Assembly (NCBI GenBank): GCA_934047225.1
Contig: OW203992.1
Location: 12,637,501-12,701,500 of the forward strand
Length of the DNA: 64,000 nucleotides
Origin: Ypsolopha sequella
Taxonomy: Eukaryota > Arthropoda > Insecta > Lepidoptera > Ypsolophidae
Reading direction: 5' to 3'
Below, one piece after another: positions 45,691 through 56,548 of the stretch. Both the position numbers and the translations under genes were made by a program. Within the stretch, counting starts at the first letter, position 1. Each line of letters starts with the position of its first letter. The notes beneath the pieces were generated by a model, which saw only the letters and a program-made list of their open reading frames with translations, had not been told where the DNA came from and did no database searches.

Positions 45691-48556
45691 ACGAGATTAG
45701 GGCCCGAATGGCTTTGAACATGTATGTGACTCATGACGAGAGTTGTTAATTTGTTCCGCACTTAAGTTGAAACCCCAAAACGAGACGAGAGTTGTTTTTT
45801 TTTTCTTTTTCTTTTTTCTTTTACCCAAGAACACTACGTTTGAAAATTTTTCGGTTCCGATGGGTTTTTTTGACTGCGGCAGTGATCAATTTATTCTATC
45901 AATTTATTCTATCAATCTATAATATCAACCTATAACAACGAATATCACTAAAATAAATCTGCTGTCATATTATTAAACGACAACAATAAGCTAGTAAATA
46001 AATGTTTTTTTTTTTTCCTTGTTATTAATGTTAGTGTCTCCTTTTTAAGACTTTATGTTAAAAATATTTAAAAATTCAATAAATCGATGCCGTATCGCAA
46101 CTCGCAAGTTTATGTAAGAAATGGTAAGCGAATATCATATTTACGATAATTATTACCTATAGATTATATAGGTTTCTATTTGTGTCATGTAAAATTATGG
46201 TTGAAGATTTTGTTACATTTTCGTATTTATATTGATTTAGGTATTGTATTTTTACATTTTTAAACTTAACAATAATTATCGTACAACGTAAATGTTTTAT
46301 GATCGTTATCATTTTTCGTAAAGAAGTCCCACGCCACGATCAACAACCGATGACGGTGGCGTAGTTGAATTCGTCGCCCGACTCGATGAGAGTTTAATTC
46401 GATTAAAATAACTCGACTGGGCATCACTACGAAAATATTTTCTTTCACTGAAATTGTACTGTTGTGAACTTGTAAAAGCAGAAATTCTCCTAAAAACTTG
46501 AATTACTACTTTTCCCGTGGTATTTTCATACTGTGTGGTTTAGCCATCGCTGTGTGTGTATTGTGTTATTCGATCCTTGTATGGTGCATTCATTGTTAAA
46601 ACTTTTTGACCTGGAGTTCCTTAAAATTAAAGTTGGTATAAATTTAATTAACAAAAACGAAACGGTACGGTACGGGTTTTTGTTTAACAACAAAGAAGAT
46701 AGGTAATATACGATTGTCTTCTTTGATAGTGCTGCCAGTGGCAGTAGTCAAGTGTACATGAGACAGCTCGAAAAACATATTCACGAGAAAATTAACATGT
46801 TGATCCAAAGATGTTATAAACATTTTGTTGATCGAATAATTTATCGGTGATCCTGAAAAAGAAAAACATGCAATTAATAATTTGTAAGTAATATAACAAC
46901 CAATTTAGAAATGTCTTTCAATAGCTACAACTTACGTTGTTAATTAATCAATCTATAAAAAGAACGTTATCATAACCTATTATTGAGATAAGCAGGATAG
47001 CGATTACAGTTTTCGGCAGGTGCGATAGAGATGGTATTGGGACCGGTGTCGCGACCCCTAGTTTATGAATCCGCACCCTGGAGGTCGCGTCAGTTTGAGA
47101 GGCTACAAATAGTACTCTGTGGAGGCTATGTGGGTGATAGTAATACCACGTGGAAATTTGTTTGTATAGTTTAGATCGCGAAATAACTATGTAGATAGGT
47201 ACCTGCTTATAAAAAAAATCAAATTCTAGGCTACACCGCCCGGTATTCAGCCCACTCTAGTTCCTGTAAACAAAACCAAAGTTACTTAACAATAAAGTAG
47301 TAAATAGCTACATGAACTTCTTTAAGCTAATGTGCAGTGCACGGCACACATAATTATGTTTTACTTGTTGACTTGATACTTAGATGACAAATAATATAAA
47401 ATTTAACTTGTTTCAGTTGCAAACACGACTTTGTTGTTGAATTACTGATTCCATAAATACTTATGGAATTAAAGCTACAATAAATACAATTTAACTTACC
47501 AAGTATTGTTAGCCCGCACAAGTCGATAACGGACAAACCAATCACTTTGATGAAACAAATAAAACTCCATCCAAGATCCAACCAAAGTTGAATCACAGAG
47601 AATAAGTAAATATAGCTTTATACAAACAAAACACAAAACTATATTATACAAAACACAGACAAACTGAACTGAACTGACACGGACGCCACTACACTAGGCG
47701 CTTGCTCGCTCGCCTGAGTAAGCGAGATGGAAGCTTAGAGAATTAATGAATATACGATACAATAAAGTGACAGATTTTCGCGCGGTCGTCGCGTCTGTCA
47801 ATTTGTGTCAGGTCACAAAATCAAGTGCGCCAACACCTGAAGTGCGTTCATTAAATAATCCTGGGCTGGGTAGGAGCACTGGGGTTGTAGCGCTGAGTTT
47901 TTGAACGGGTTTTGTCGTGTAGTGACGCTCCAAACGTCAGTTGTCATGTTTGCATTATGTTTAGTATAATAACGTTGGGAGGGCCCCCTCTGTACGAAAT
48001 TTAACGTAAATATATCAACTGTAACGTTGAGAGGGCCCCCTCGGTGCGAAAATTAGCGTCATGTCATTTAAGAAAATTGACGTGAATGTCGGGTGACGTT
48101 TGGAGCCTGTACGAACCTTGCGAGCCCTGCTCGGAGTTGATGTTGAGGAGTTCGACACCAGTGTAGCGACGCTGTCATTTTTGGACGGTCGGTGTTGAGA
48201 CGCGAGTTCATTTTTGAACGGGTTAGTGTTGCGACCCGGGTGGGAGGCTCAACTCAGTGTGAGTTCTTGAACGACTATCTGAGGCGAGGCCAACACGACC
48301 AACGAAAACATTCTTGGATGCGTTCTGTTTCACGATTATTTTTTTTGTTTGCTGGATAATATTTAAATATTTTTTATTAAAAGTAACGTAAAGGTTCGGA
48401 ATTGTTCCGAATCACGATATAATCGATTATATCGCGTCATTCCGAGCCACTGTGAGCCCAATAACGATTGATGGCCCTACTATGGTCGCTAAGACGTCAT
48501 TAACGACGCCATGCTGTGCTATCATCGCCCATGCTTCACAACACTGTGAGCGATCT
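45691..48556. other. LTR element interior, non-coding
   Basis: No gag or pol is seen. Two copies of a GAGGGCCCCCTC palindrome occur at about 47980 and 48031. CAGGTCACAAAATCAAGTGC near 47815 is shared with 27633, and GCCAGTGGCAG near 46740 with 27500. The open frame 47354-47596 is not recognisable. Confidence 0.5.
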
Positions 48557-49146
48557 ATTAAGGGTACGTTTCGTAACGTGTGATTATCACTCGGAGCGAT
48601 GCGAATTTTACCCTGCATCGTACAAAAATCGACCCGAGTGAAACCGAGGGTAAACGAACTGTTACCTGACAGTTGCGCTAAGTGTTTAGAAACGCTTTCG
48701 GGAAATGTGAATATCGCACTGACAAGTGCGATTTCTAACTCTGTTTGGGTACCGTTAAAATTCGCCTGACAGTTGTCATTTCGGAGTTTTCTCGGGATTC
48801 GGACAATTTTTGAAAATAGAATTCAACATTTCCGTACGAATTCGGGAAAATGTTTCGAAACTGCTTCGACAGGATTATGGCTTGCAAATGCAAAGGTTGC
48901 AATGCCATCCATATTAAAAGCAATAGGTATTTAGGTACTTTACTTAATTTATTTATTTTGATTTGAGGTTATGTATTTACTTGACGTGTGTCACTCCAGA
49001 CCGTTTCAAAACGCTTTTCTCACGGGAATCACTCGCAAGCGTTTCAAAACCAGATCTTTCTTTCTCTTTCTAGTATATAGCTCTGTCTCTTTCTTAAAAA
49101 CGAGTGAAATTTCGCACGAAGATCACACGTTCTGAAACGTAGCCTA
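48557..49146. mobile_element. MITE-like insertion in the LTR element
   Basis: The left end TTAAGGGTACGTTTCGTAAC, then GTGTGAT, and the right end ATCACACGTTCTGAAACGTA, then GCCTAA, are inverted copies with a few mismatches. Inner segments with GAAACGCTT and GGAATCACTCG-type sequence also mirror loosely. The element is 590 bp with no transposase. Confidence 0.6.
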
Positions 49147-50039
49147 AAAGTGACTGCCAGCCGGAGGCAATTTTAAAATAGTTTATTCGGAGCATAAGAT
49201 TTTGTTATTAAGCCATGATTCAATGATTATAATTGGAAGAAATTACTTCTTGGACCTAGTAAAGTGGTTTTCCTTTGTATTCAAGTATCATAAATAAATT
49301 TCTACAAATTCCGTAATTTTCAAGTGTCACAGTCCATGTCGCGTTCAAAAGAGTTCCGAATGGACCATAAGTTTAAGGCGATATGTGGAAGTTTTGGCAT
49401 CCTTGTTACTCCATATGCGAGGGAACCCTCAGTGTGAGAGGGGCGGATTCGTGGAGGAGTGGCAGGAAGTCGTTTTTTTTAATTTTATTTCATTAATATA
49501 GAATGTACTAAGGTAGCTGTCAGAATTTCGCTTAACCAAGTCTTAGATACCGTTAAGACCCATCTAATAAAATGTTATTGCGGTCCATTATGTCATTCTA
49601 AATTGTCAAACCGGGAGGATAGGTATCGATAGGGAGCTCATTTCAATAAATGTTTCTATCGAGCTGAATTTCTCCAGTCGTCCCTAGAAAGGGATTCCAA
49701 AAATGATACACTATTTTATCAAAGTGATACATTATTTACTGAAGTAGATACGCAGGTGATGGACACCATTTTTTTTTGTTCTTTCGGAATGACACGTGAT
49801 GGGCGTGAGGAGTTTGATGGTAGTGTTGGCACTATTAGTATTAGCGCCATGCGGAACGCACTGTGTGAAAGATAGTTCTCAACAAAACATTTCTCCAGAA
49901 TTAGACCCATGGTACTCAAACAAAATTAAAAAATTGTTTTTTTTTCTTATATGTCGAAAGAGAAAGTGCAAAAATATCAACATAAATTAGGTACCTAATA
50001 ATTGTTTATTATAATAGTTTGAAGAACGCCTAAAGAAAG

Positions 50040-50725
50040 TATTCTTGGCATAATTAGTTCTGCTCAGGCTTACAGAAAATGTCTTTCGTGGTCTCATAGA
50101 TATCATAATACTATATTGTGTAATCCGCGAGACACGAAACCTTACTTTTTTTAAACAATATGGTCGAGTCTATGTGATTGTTTACAATGTTGTAGAGAAA
50201 TGAGGCATCTTATTTCAAGAAAAGCAATGTTATGGCATTTGGCCGGGCTAACGTAACCGGTGAAATGTTGTCCAGTACGGAGATTGAGTGACTTCAAAAT
50301 CCCAATTTGAATTTTTTCAATGGGTGATATGAGCAGAATATTGAGGGCTCCACAATACACTACCAAATTCTAAGATGCTACCTACGCAAATATGCATAGA
50401 ATAAAGTTTTTGAGGGTACTTGCGCGGTTAAATGGTTTAAATAGACGGAGAAGTAAACCTAGTTGCTTGTATGCCTTTTTAGTAATTTTGTCTAAATGAG
50501 TTTTAAAATTTAACCGTTTCATGATTGTACCATTGAAGTTGTAGCTCTAAATAAACGTGTTGTGTCTACGCGAGAAGGTGATTGTGTAATATTTATCTGA
50601 GTTAGGCAAAAGTTGATTGTGAGCACAGAAATCTGAAAAACTATCTAAATAATTTTGAAGCCGAGAACAATCATCTTGGCATGAGATAAGCTTAAAAATC
50701 TTTTGTATCATCAGCATACAGTTAG
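50040..50725 (-). mobile_element. Degenerate LINE RT fragment in the LTR element
   Basis: On the minus strand the RT box LYADDT is encoded at 50718-50704, followed after a one-base shift by FKLISCQDDCSRLQN and DSFSDFCAHNQLL. Further on are RLNFKTHLDKITKKAYKQLG, LLRLFKPFNRAS and an FGSVLWSPQYSAHI segment, in the order of an insect Jockey-type LINE. Several stops and frameshifts make it dead. It lies antisense to the LTR element, so it was inserted there or captured. Confidence 0.8.
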
Positions 50726-51970
50726 TGACATGAAAAAGAGATCACTTACACTGTAGCAACATTATTAATGTAAAGGGTAAAAAATTAAAGGGTCTAAATG
50801 CGAACTCCGATACTTGATCGGAAGTAAGTATTTTAAAGGCATTTTAGATCTTGAAATTTCACGCCAAGTTCTATGTCTGACTAGTAATAAACTCTTACCT
50901 CCATTCGTTCAACGATGAGTGAACGAAATCAAGCTAAACAAAGAGTTAGAACTAAGCCATGTAAATATTAAAGCAAACACGGCCGGTGTTGCTACGAGGC
51001 CAGAAATTTGAACATATAAACAAGACATGTGGTTTTATGGCCCAGAGTTCCTGGACAGATAAAAATTGGCCAACAAGTTACTAAAGAGAGCATTTTTTTT
51101 TGGTTGGGGAAGTCCTGGACGTTGGTGACGGTCCAGGTGTGCCTATGAATGAGAGCGAAGCCTATGGAGAGGAAAGTAGTGACGGTCCAGATGTGCCTAT
51201 GAAAGAAAGTGAAGCCTATGGAGAGGAAAGTATGGATGAAGATAGTCCAGTCCTCGGGTTTTCAATGCCAGTATCTCAGGTAGACTCTGTAAATGAAAAT
51301 GTAAATAGTATAAAAAAAAAATACAGTCTGAATTCTTTCCAGAAGAACACCTGTCAAGAAACCTCTGCCTATTTACAGACATAGATAGTATCCTCAGATG
51401 TGAAGGTCGTTTGGACAAATACGATGATAAAAATAATCAAATTCTGTTGCCGAAAGACCACACACTTACTTACTATACTTTTACATATCTAGGGAAATAT
51501 ATACATACATACACATATCTGTATGTCGACAGAAGGCGTGACAAGGAAAAGCGATGGATTTGCCTTTTTATTTGTCTGTTTACCTCGAGGTGGTGAATGA
51601 CCTGACAGCAGAGGAAACTGGAAGGTTGGGAAAATAGGTATCTTCCCTTATCACAAGTTCAGATGGTCATTGGAGATCAGCAAGAGTAAAATTTGTAAAT
51701 ACTGAACTTATCTGTTTCCATTCGTCACATGTGTACATTAGAAGTAGATCTCTCTAATATTAATAAAGATTTTGTTATGGAAGATGAGGAACCTGAGCAA
51801 GCCTCTCTTGGTGACTCACAGGCACCAGTTACGAGTGGTTATATAGAGGAATCACGAGAGATGGTGACTGAAGTCGAAGACTATATAGCAGCTATTCGGA
51901 CAAGAGACAAAATTACCGTTTGAACGAGCCAGCTTGTTGCCTTATTATAACTTGTTTTCGCCTTGGGGAG
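50726..51970 (+). other. LTR element 3' interior with short open frames
   Basis: The frame 51100-51384 (94 codons) has an internal acidic repeat, with NESEAYGEES followed by KESEAYGEES. The frame 51729-51923 (64 codons) is also acidic. No gag, pol or envelope motif is found. These may be chance or remnants of a captured sequence. Confidence 0.35.
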
Positions 51971-52696
51971 TGTCGCGGATTACCGCGAGCTCGGCCCTAT
52001 GAAAACGTTTGGTGGTAAAATACAACTTGAACGCATCTTTATTTTGTGCTAGCAACACTTTTTCTTTTCTTTGGCTTACCCGTCTTTTTTACCCGCCTGA
52101 ATGTGAGTTGGACCACATTTTGCTTGCGCCCGTGAAGAGAGGACAGTCTCTGCATCTGCCTCGTGCGCACGAGCCAGGTTTCCTACGTGGCTGCGTGCGA
52201 ATACTTTAATCAACAGTCACCCTGGTGAGTAATAGCACCTAATCATGTTGCTCATAACATTAGAAAGTGGTGGTGACTGGGAGGCGAGATGAATTGGTTA
52301 TGTGCTGGTATCAGTGCGTCTTGGAGGCCACGATTCCGTCGTGGCTCTCTAGATGGGTAGTTGATACCAGCTGGTGGCATGGGTTGGACTGTAGGGGAGG
52401 TAGGAGGTCCATCCTCGGAACATAAAGGTTCCGCGTGCTCAGTGTTCACTAGGAGGTAAACTTGTCCCTCGGAACATGGGAGCTCCGAGAGAGTTGGTAC
52501 AGCTTGCTGTACGTCGACCATTGTCAACATCAGGCGAAGGCCTGATGCAATGGTGGCTCTCTCTCTTGTATTATAAATTGTAACAAAGATGAAAATGAGT
52601 GTTTCGCCTCCTAGTCGCTATAGCTTCTAGTAGACCTACTGTTTATAATATTATGTTGCGTGTAATATTTTTCTACCATTCCTAAAGGCCGCAACA
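51971..52696 (+). repeat. 3' LTR (726 bp)
   Basis: Same length and, by eye, the same sequence as the 5' LTR. It is followed directly by the second GCTGT target duplication and the rest of the mariner transposase. Confidence 0.9.
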
Positions 52697-53554
52697 GCTG
52701 TTATCCATGAATGTGGTTACGAGTTGCTGCACCACCCACCTTATTCGCCAGATTTAGCCCCCTCTGACTATCATCTCTTTCCAAATTTAAAAAACACTTG
52801 GGGGGATCTAAATATTCGACTAGAGAAGAAGTGATAGTCGCATTTAATGACTATTTTGACGACCTTCCGGAATCATTTTTTTTCGAGGGTATAAATAAGT
52901 TGCAGGTCAGGTGGAAGAAGTGTGTTGATCTAGATGGAGACTATGTCGAAAAATAAAAATAATTTTGAACCCACTTTTCTTTCATTTTCACGGTCGGGCT
53001 TAGAACTTTTGGATTCACCCTCGTAGCTCGAACCGTTTATTATCAAAAACATTTGTTTTTCAGTGTAAACTGTAAATGAGGCAACTATTCCAAAACTTGT
53101 AATTTTACTAAATACGGGGTTACATTTTATCGCAAAAATATCGTTTTTATTAAATTAGACCGATATAAATTATTCTTACAACATTGCAGTTAACAAACAT
53201 CACACATAAGTTGATTTCTATCAGTACAGCATCTATTGCTGCTTATGTTCTCAAACATTCGGAGTCTAATAAACTACACGCCGTAATGTAACGCAAACTA
53301 ACTATTTTATCCAACATGCAGTGATGAGACGAGATGAGTGCGTACAGAGACGTGGGGCGAGCCAATGCAAGCGGCCAATGCAAAAGAGTTATCATGATTA
53401 GTAATAATCATTGATTACACAATTATCATGATAATTATCCGACAATTATCAAACATATATATGCCTAGCAATCCTGTTTTATTATGTACTTACGGAACTT
53501 GTAACGGAAGGAATTGGTTTTATGCATGGATGGATACTATATTTACATCCATAC

Positions 53555-53650
53555 ATACATATACTCACGCCTGTCTCCCAGAGGGGTAGGCAGAGACTAC
53601 ATATTTCCATCTGTTACGATCCAGAAACAACTCTTTCGCCTATTCCACAT
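53555..53650 (+). repeat. Short interspersed repeat with CTCACGCCTGTCTCCC
   Basis: ACATACATATACTCACGCCT and GTCTCCCAGAGGGGTAGGCA mark a repeat very common in lepidopteran genomes. A second fragment is at 62745-62815, and GGGAGACAGGC pieces lie reversed in the introns at 41215 and 41505. Confidence 0.6.
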
Positions 53651-53813
53651 CCATCAACCATATTTATTGTGATATTATATAGGTAAGCAAAAAAAATACC
53701 TCAGACGAAAAACATAGCGATATTCATTAGTCCATCGAGACAACTTTAGTTCAACATCTTTCATAAAACATATGACCATACCTATCTACTTATTTTGTTA
53801 AATAAGGGCGTAC

Positions 53814-53899
53814 CTTTGCATTACTTTCATCCACTGCTTTCTTTTGACTCGTAAAACATTTTTGTTCAATTTTTTACGTTGGTTGCTTTTATTTCCCAT
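53814..53899 (-). CDS. Mutator/YqaJ gene exon 1 (start exon)
   Basis: The ATG at 53899-53897 opens 28 codons of a very basic peptide (MGNKSNQRKKLNKNVL, then RVKRKQWMKVMQ) and ends CAAAG before the donor GTACGC, in phase 2 as required by the next exons. A basic start of MG(K/N)-type is usual for proteins of this kind and could serve nuclear entry. The exon is placed by phase, composition and the donor only, with more than 10 kb to the next exon, so it is the least certain part. Confidence 0.6.
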
Positions 53900-54497
53900 G
53901 TTTCAAATCACAAGATTTATTTAAATTACGAAACCGGGACGTCGAGAGCGCAAAACCGTAGTCCTCCCGTCTCAACGGAGCGATCACAACTGACTGACGG
54001 GTGAGTGACGAAACAAAGCATGGAACAAAAAGCGCGTGCGACCGAGATATCTTGTCGCCGCCTTGTCTCAGAATAAATCGACGTAAGCGCCAATTCTTAG
54101 ATGTTTAATTAAATGAAAACGAAAGAGAATTATTTAAAATCCCCGCGCAATTATACGGGGTCATTTGTTTTCTTATTTATAATACAAATTTCAAGGAAAA
54201 CTGTTTTAAGAAAGGTCCTTTAACACTCGAAAAACATGAAATATAGAGGTAACTTCGTAATTTTTTTCTATCGAGCGAACTTAAAGCTTTTGCGTTTTTG
54301 CTTCTGCACGAATATCAGCCCTATAGTCTATTATCTATATTATTTTTATTAAACCGATTGACCAAGTTACAGAATGTTTTATGCTCATTTGAAATTGTGC
54401 ATCTGACATTATACCGACCTTATTATGTTGCGGTTTTCTGCAACCATTCATTTATTAATTTCAGACTATAGATATCTAAAAAGAAACTTTATATAAA
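53900..54497 (-). other. Upstream region of the Mutator/YqaJ gene
   Basis: The first 150-200 bp are GC-richer (GGGACGTCGAGAGCGC, CGCGTGCGACCGAG), as expected for a promoter or 5' UTR. No TATA box or initiator could be pinned down. The remainder is AT-rich with no gene. Confidence 0.35.
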
Positions 54498-54756
54498 AGG
54501 TGAATTTGTTAACATCGTCCAAATTCATACTTGAGCCTTGGTAAGTGATCAGCATCATGAACCAATAACGATTTTTGTAAAATTCATAAAATGAAATTTC
54601 GACTCCCCATAGTGATTCACTCAGAACTGGGAGTGAATTACTATGGGAAGTCGAAATTTCATTATACGAATTTCACAAAAATTGTTACCAATCCCTGATG
54701 CTGATCACTTACCAAGCCTCCAGTATGAATTTGGACGATGATCAAAAATTCACCTT
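54498..54756. mobile_element. MITE family B, full foldback copy
   Basis: AAGGTGAATTT at the left and AAATTCACCTT at the right bound arms of about 120 bp each. TCCAAATTCATAC, TTGGTAAGTGATCAGCATCA and GAAATTTCGACT are all mirrored. The spacer is only a few bases, so nearly the whole 259 bp folds into one hairpin. A half copy is at 34140-34247. Confidence 0.85.
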
Positions 54757-54910
54757 GTATTGACGAAAATACAAATATTAGGTAAACATTAAACTCATTT
54801 TAAAATTAAAATATACCTAATTATGAATTTTTATAAATAAAACTAAAATATTTTTTTAAACCTTCGATAGAAGGAAACTTTATAAATGCTAATAATGCAT
54901 CTTTGTTGTT

Positions 54911-54969
54911 ATAAAACACTTGTTACTGGTCCACAAAACGGTTTTGTGGACCAGTAACAAGTGTTTTAT
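54911..54969. repeat. Perfect palindrome, 29-bp arms, 1-base loop
   Basis: ATAAAACACTTGTTACTGGT plus CCACAAAAC is followed by a single G and its exact inverse. Outside, ATGCATCTTTGTTGT (about 54896) and ACAACAAAGATGTAT (about 54996) form a second, outer inverted pair. Confidence 0.9.
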
Positions 54970-55435
54970 TCCTTTTTTTTTTATTTATATTTATTACAAC
55001 AAAGATGTATAACAAGTTCCACCAAATGCCGAAAATCACAACCATCAACATGCTAATAATGCACACTCAGCTGGATAAGCGACCAAAAGTGGGTCTGGGC
55101 CTACGCGACAAGAAGTCGCCACTGCTCCCAGTGTTGAAGACTAAAGTCCTGTACGACCCTTTGTCAGTTGTCCGGATCGAGCTCGCACAGATCTGCAGCT
55201 ACTTGATAGGCCCGGTTATCGGCCTTCAGTCGCTTCTCGTAGGCTTTTTGACACAACTGCCCCCCAAAAAAAAGAGTGTTTTGTTTTCAGGATTCATGTA
55301 TTTTTCTTTATTACATCATATCTTTTGAACGCTTTAACTAATTTGGATGAATGATTCTTTATACCATCCGGATTGGCATTGGGAATAAAAGTATTAAATA
55401 AAAATAAATAATAAAAATTATTAGAAAACACGCCA
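54970..55435. other. Intergenic, open frame not recognised
   Basis: The plus frame 55005-55328 (107 codons) starts in the outer arm of the palindrome element. Its composition is mixed and no domain is visible, so I do not call it a gene. Confidence 0.35.
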
Positions 55436-55560
55436 TCATTTCAAAATGTACTTAGTAACGACACCCTGTGCAGTCAGGGGACATACAAAACAACACGTAT
55501 CTAATGTAGAGCTCTCCCCTGACTACACTGGGTGGCGTTACTAAGTTTATTTTGAAATTA
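55436..55560. mobile_element. MITE with ~48-bp inverted repeats
   Basis: ATTTCAAAATGTACTTAGTA, then ACGACACCC and GTCAGGGGA, are mirrored by TCCCCTGAC, GGGTGGCGT and TACTAAGTTTATTTTGAAAT. The spacer is about 30 bp and there is no ORF. Confidence 0.75.
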
Positions 55561-56548
55561 TGCCAGCATGATTAAGCCAGCGAAGTTTTGCAAATTTATT
55601 TTCGGTTATACTTATAATTATAAAGATAGGCTACCACACAAACTCTTAAGGTTTCAGCATGCTTCAGTATCTTCCTGATCCTGCCGTCCATGTAGGGTAA
55701 TTTTTTGCAAATATTTTATTTATATTTCCGATATGGCGAAACAAAACAGGAAAAGTATTTTTGTAGATAAACTTAATAAGATTTACAGTCCTGTAACTGA
55801 GTGGTTGAAATGCGTTAGTAATCGAGAAGACTCACGTGAAGCTTCCAGAGGAATGGCGCTCGTAATGGCCACTAATAATAAAAGTAAATGAGCGAACGAC
55901 TTGTAACAAATTGCATTATCTGCCGGAATGGCTCTTAAAAAGCGCTTCGTGTCGCCGCTCCACAACGTTAACTCTTTCCCGCTCTGATCTTCTATAAATT
56001 AAGTTTGTGAATTGGTCTCCGGACGAATTCTGAGAGAAGACGTAATTTCCGCCAAACAAAGAGAATGTAATTTTGGCGTAATCAAAATTAGCGAATCGTG
56101 TCTTGGAAAGATTTTTAATCGTTATATTTAAATAATATCGCCGAAGATCAAAGGCGAAAGATATCTTTAGTAATTTTGAACCTACCAAGAAAAGAATTGT
56201 TTCTTTAAATTTTCTTGTAGGTTACAATTACTACATCTACCATTAACAAAATTTTTGCTTCTGGGGATTTAGCACGCGCCGTCAATACAGTGTATATTTC
56301 CATCATACCTGGGGATCTAAAAATGCCGACTTGGGTGAATCATACGAGTAAGATGATTTGAAAGTAGGATAGAGTCAGGGCTTTTTCACACGTGCAAAAA
56401 AGACGGCAATAGAACAGAATTATAATGTGATTCATGCGCAATGAGTTTATCAGCGTTTACATTTTGGCTATTTAGAACTAGAGTAATTAGCTATTTATTC
56501 CCACAAATTTACACGTGCGTTATCCACTTTATTTTTCCGTAGCTACTG
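55561..56548. other. Intergenic, no gene seen
   Basis: Minus-strand open frames at 55783-56188 show no motif. Nothing else was recognised. Confidence 0.4.

Larger units (their letters stand above)
44181..52696 (+). mobile_element. LTR retroelement with empty interior (LARD-like)
   Basis: Two 726-bp direct LTRs (44181-44906 and 51971-52696) start TGTCGCGG and end CCGCAACA, and the element is flanked by a 5-bp target duplication GCTGT (44176-44180 and 52697-52701). A candidate primer-binding site TGGTGGAGATGCTGGGATC begins at 44912, and a short purine run (GGGGAG) ends at 51970, which sets the plus orientation. The 7.06-kb interior has no gag, protease, RT or integrase that I can find. A 5-bp duplication fits Bel-Pao or Copia more than Gypsy, but the superfamily is not proven. 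Confidence 0.88.
43387..52956 (+). pseudogene. Mariner transposase (DD34D), interrupted and frameshifted
   Basis: The first part (43387-44180) encodes about 264 residues: paired helix-turn-helix region (1-110), the WVPRLL linker (119-124) and catalytic aspartates in VTIDKSW (Asp158) and FHQDNARVH (Asp252). The rest resumes at 52702 and includes YSPDLAPSDYHLF, whose second aspartate is 34 residues after the previous catalytic one, giving the DD34D triad. Besides the insertion, a one-base loss in the A run at 52789-52794 shifts the frame; the downstream part is readable in the next frame and stops at 52954-52956. The protein would cut and paste the element at TA sites but is dead twice over. 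Confidence 0.92.
43208..53023 (+). mobile_element. Mariner transposon, split by an LTR element
   Basis: The terminal inverted repeats are CGAGGGTGAATCCAAAAGTT (43208 onward) and its exact inverse (ending 53023), continuing to about 30 bp, with TA on both sides as the expected target duplication. Without the LTR insertion it is about 1.3 kb, the normal size of a mariner. It lies in intron 1 of the minus-strand Mutator/YqaJ gene. Confidence 0.95.
38357..53899 (-). pseudogene. Mutator-like transposase + YqaJ nuclease gene, 8 exons, one in-frame TAA
   Basis: The exons, built from splice signals, are 53899-53814 (ATG, start MGNKSNQRKK), 43102-43043, 42570-42463, 41809-41753, 41655-41578, 41460-41266, 41170-40976 and 40778-38357. 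All introns are GT-AG and phase 2. The total of 3201 nt is 1067 codons and closes at the stop. The N-terminal 260 residues come from small acidic cassette exons; the last exon carries a Mutator-like transposase domain and a YqaJ nuclease. Codon 550 (39910-39908) is TAA where the frame otherwise runs on. Intron 1 is about 10.7 kb because of the nested mariner and LTR element. Genes of this architecture are often multicopy in arthropods, so this may be a transposon gene rather than a host gene. I see no terminal inverted repeats. If the stop is real, only the N-terminal 549 residues are made. Confidence 0.78.

Noticed and set aside
51100..51384. Gag-like protein of the LTR element
   Set aside because: The acidic repeat peptide has no CCHC knuckle or capsid motif, and the frame is short and isolated.
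53487..53520. A further exon of the Mutator/YqaJ gene ending at a GTAAGT donor
   Set aside because: The donor sequence is present but no acceptor with the required phase 2 and open frame was found upstream of it.
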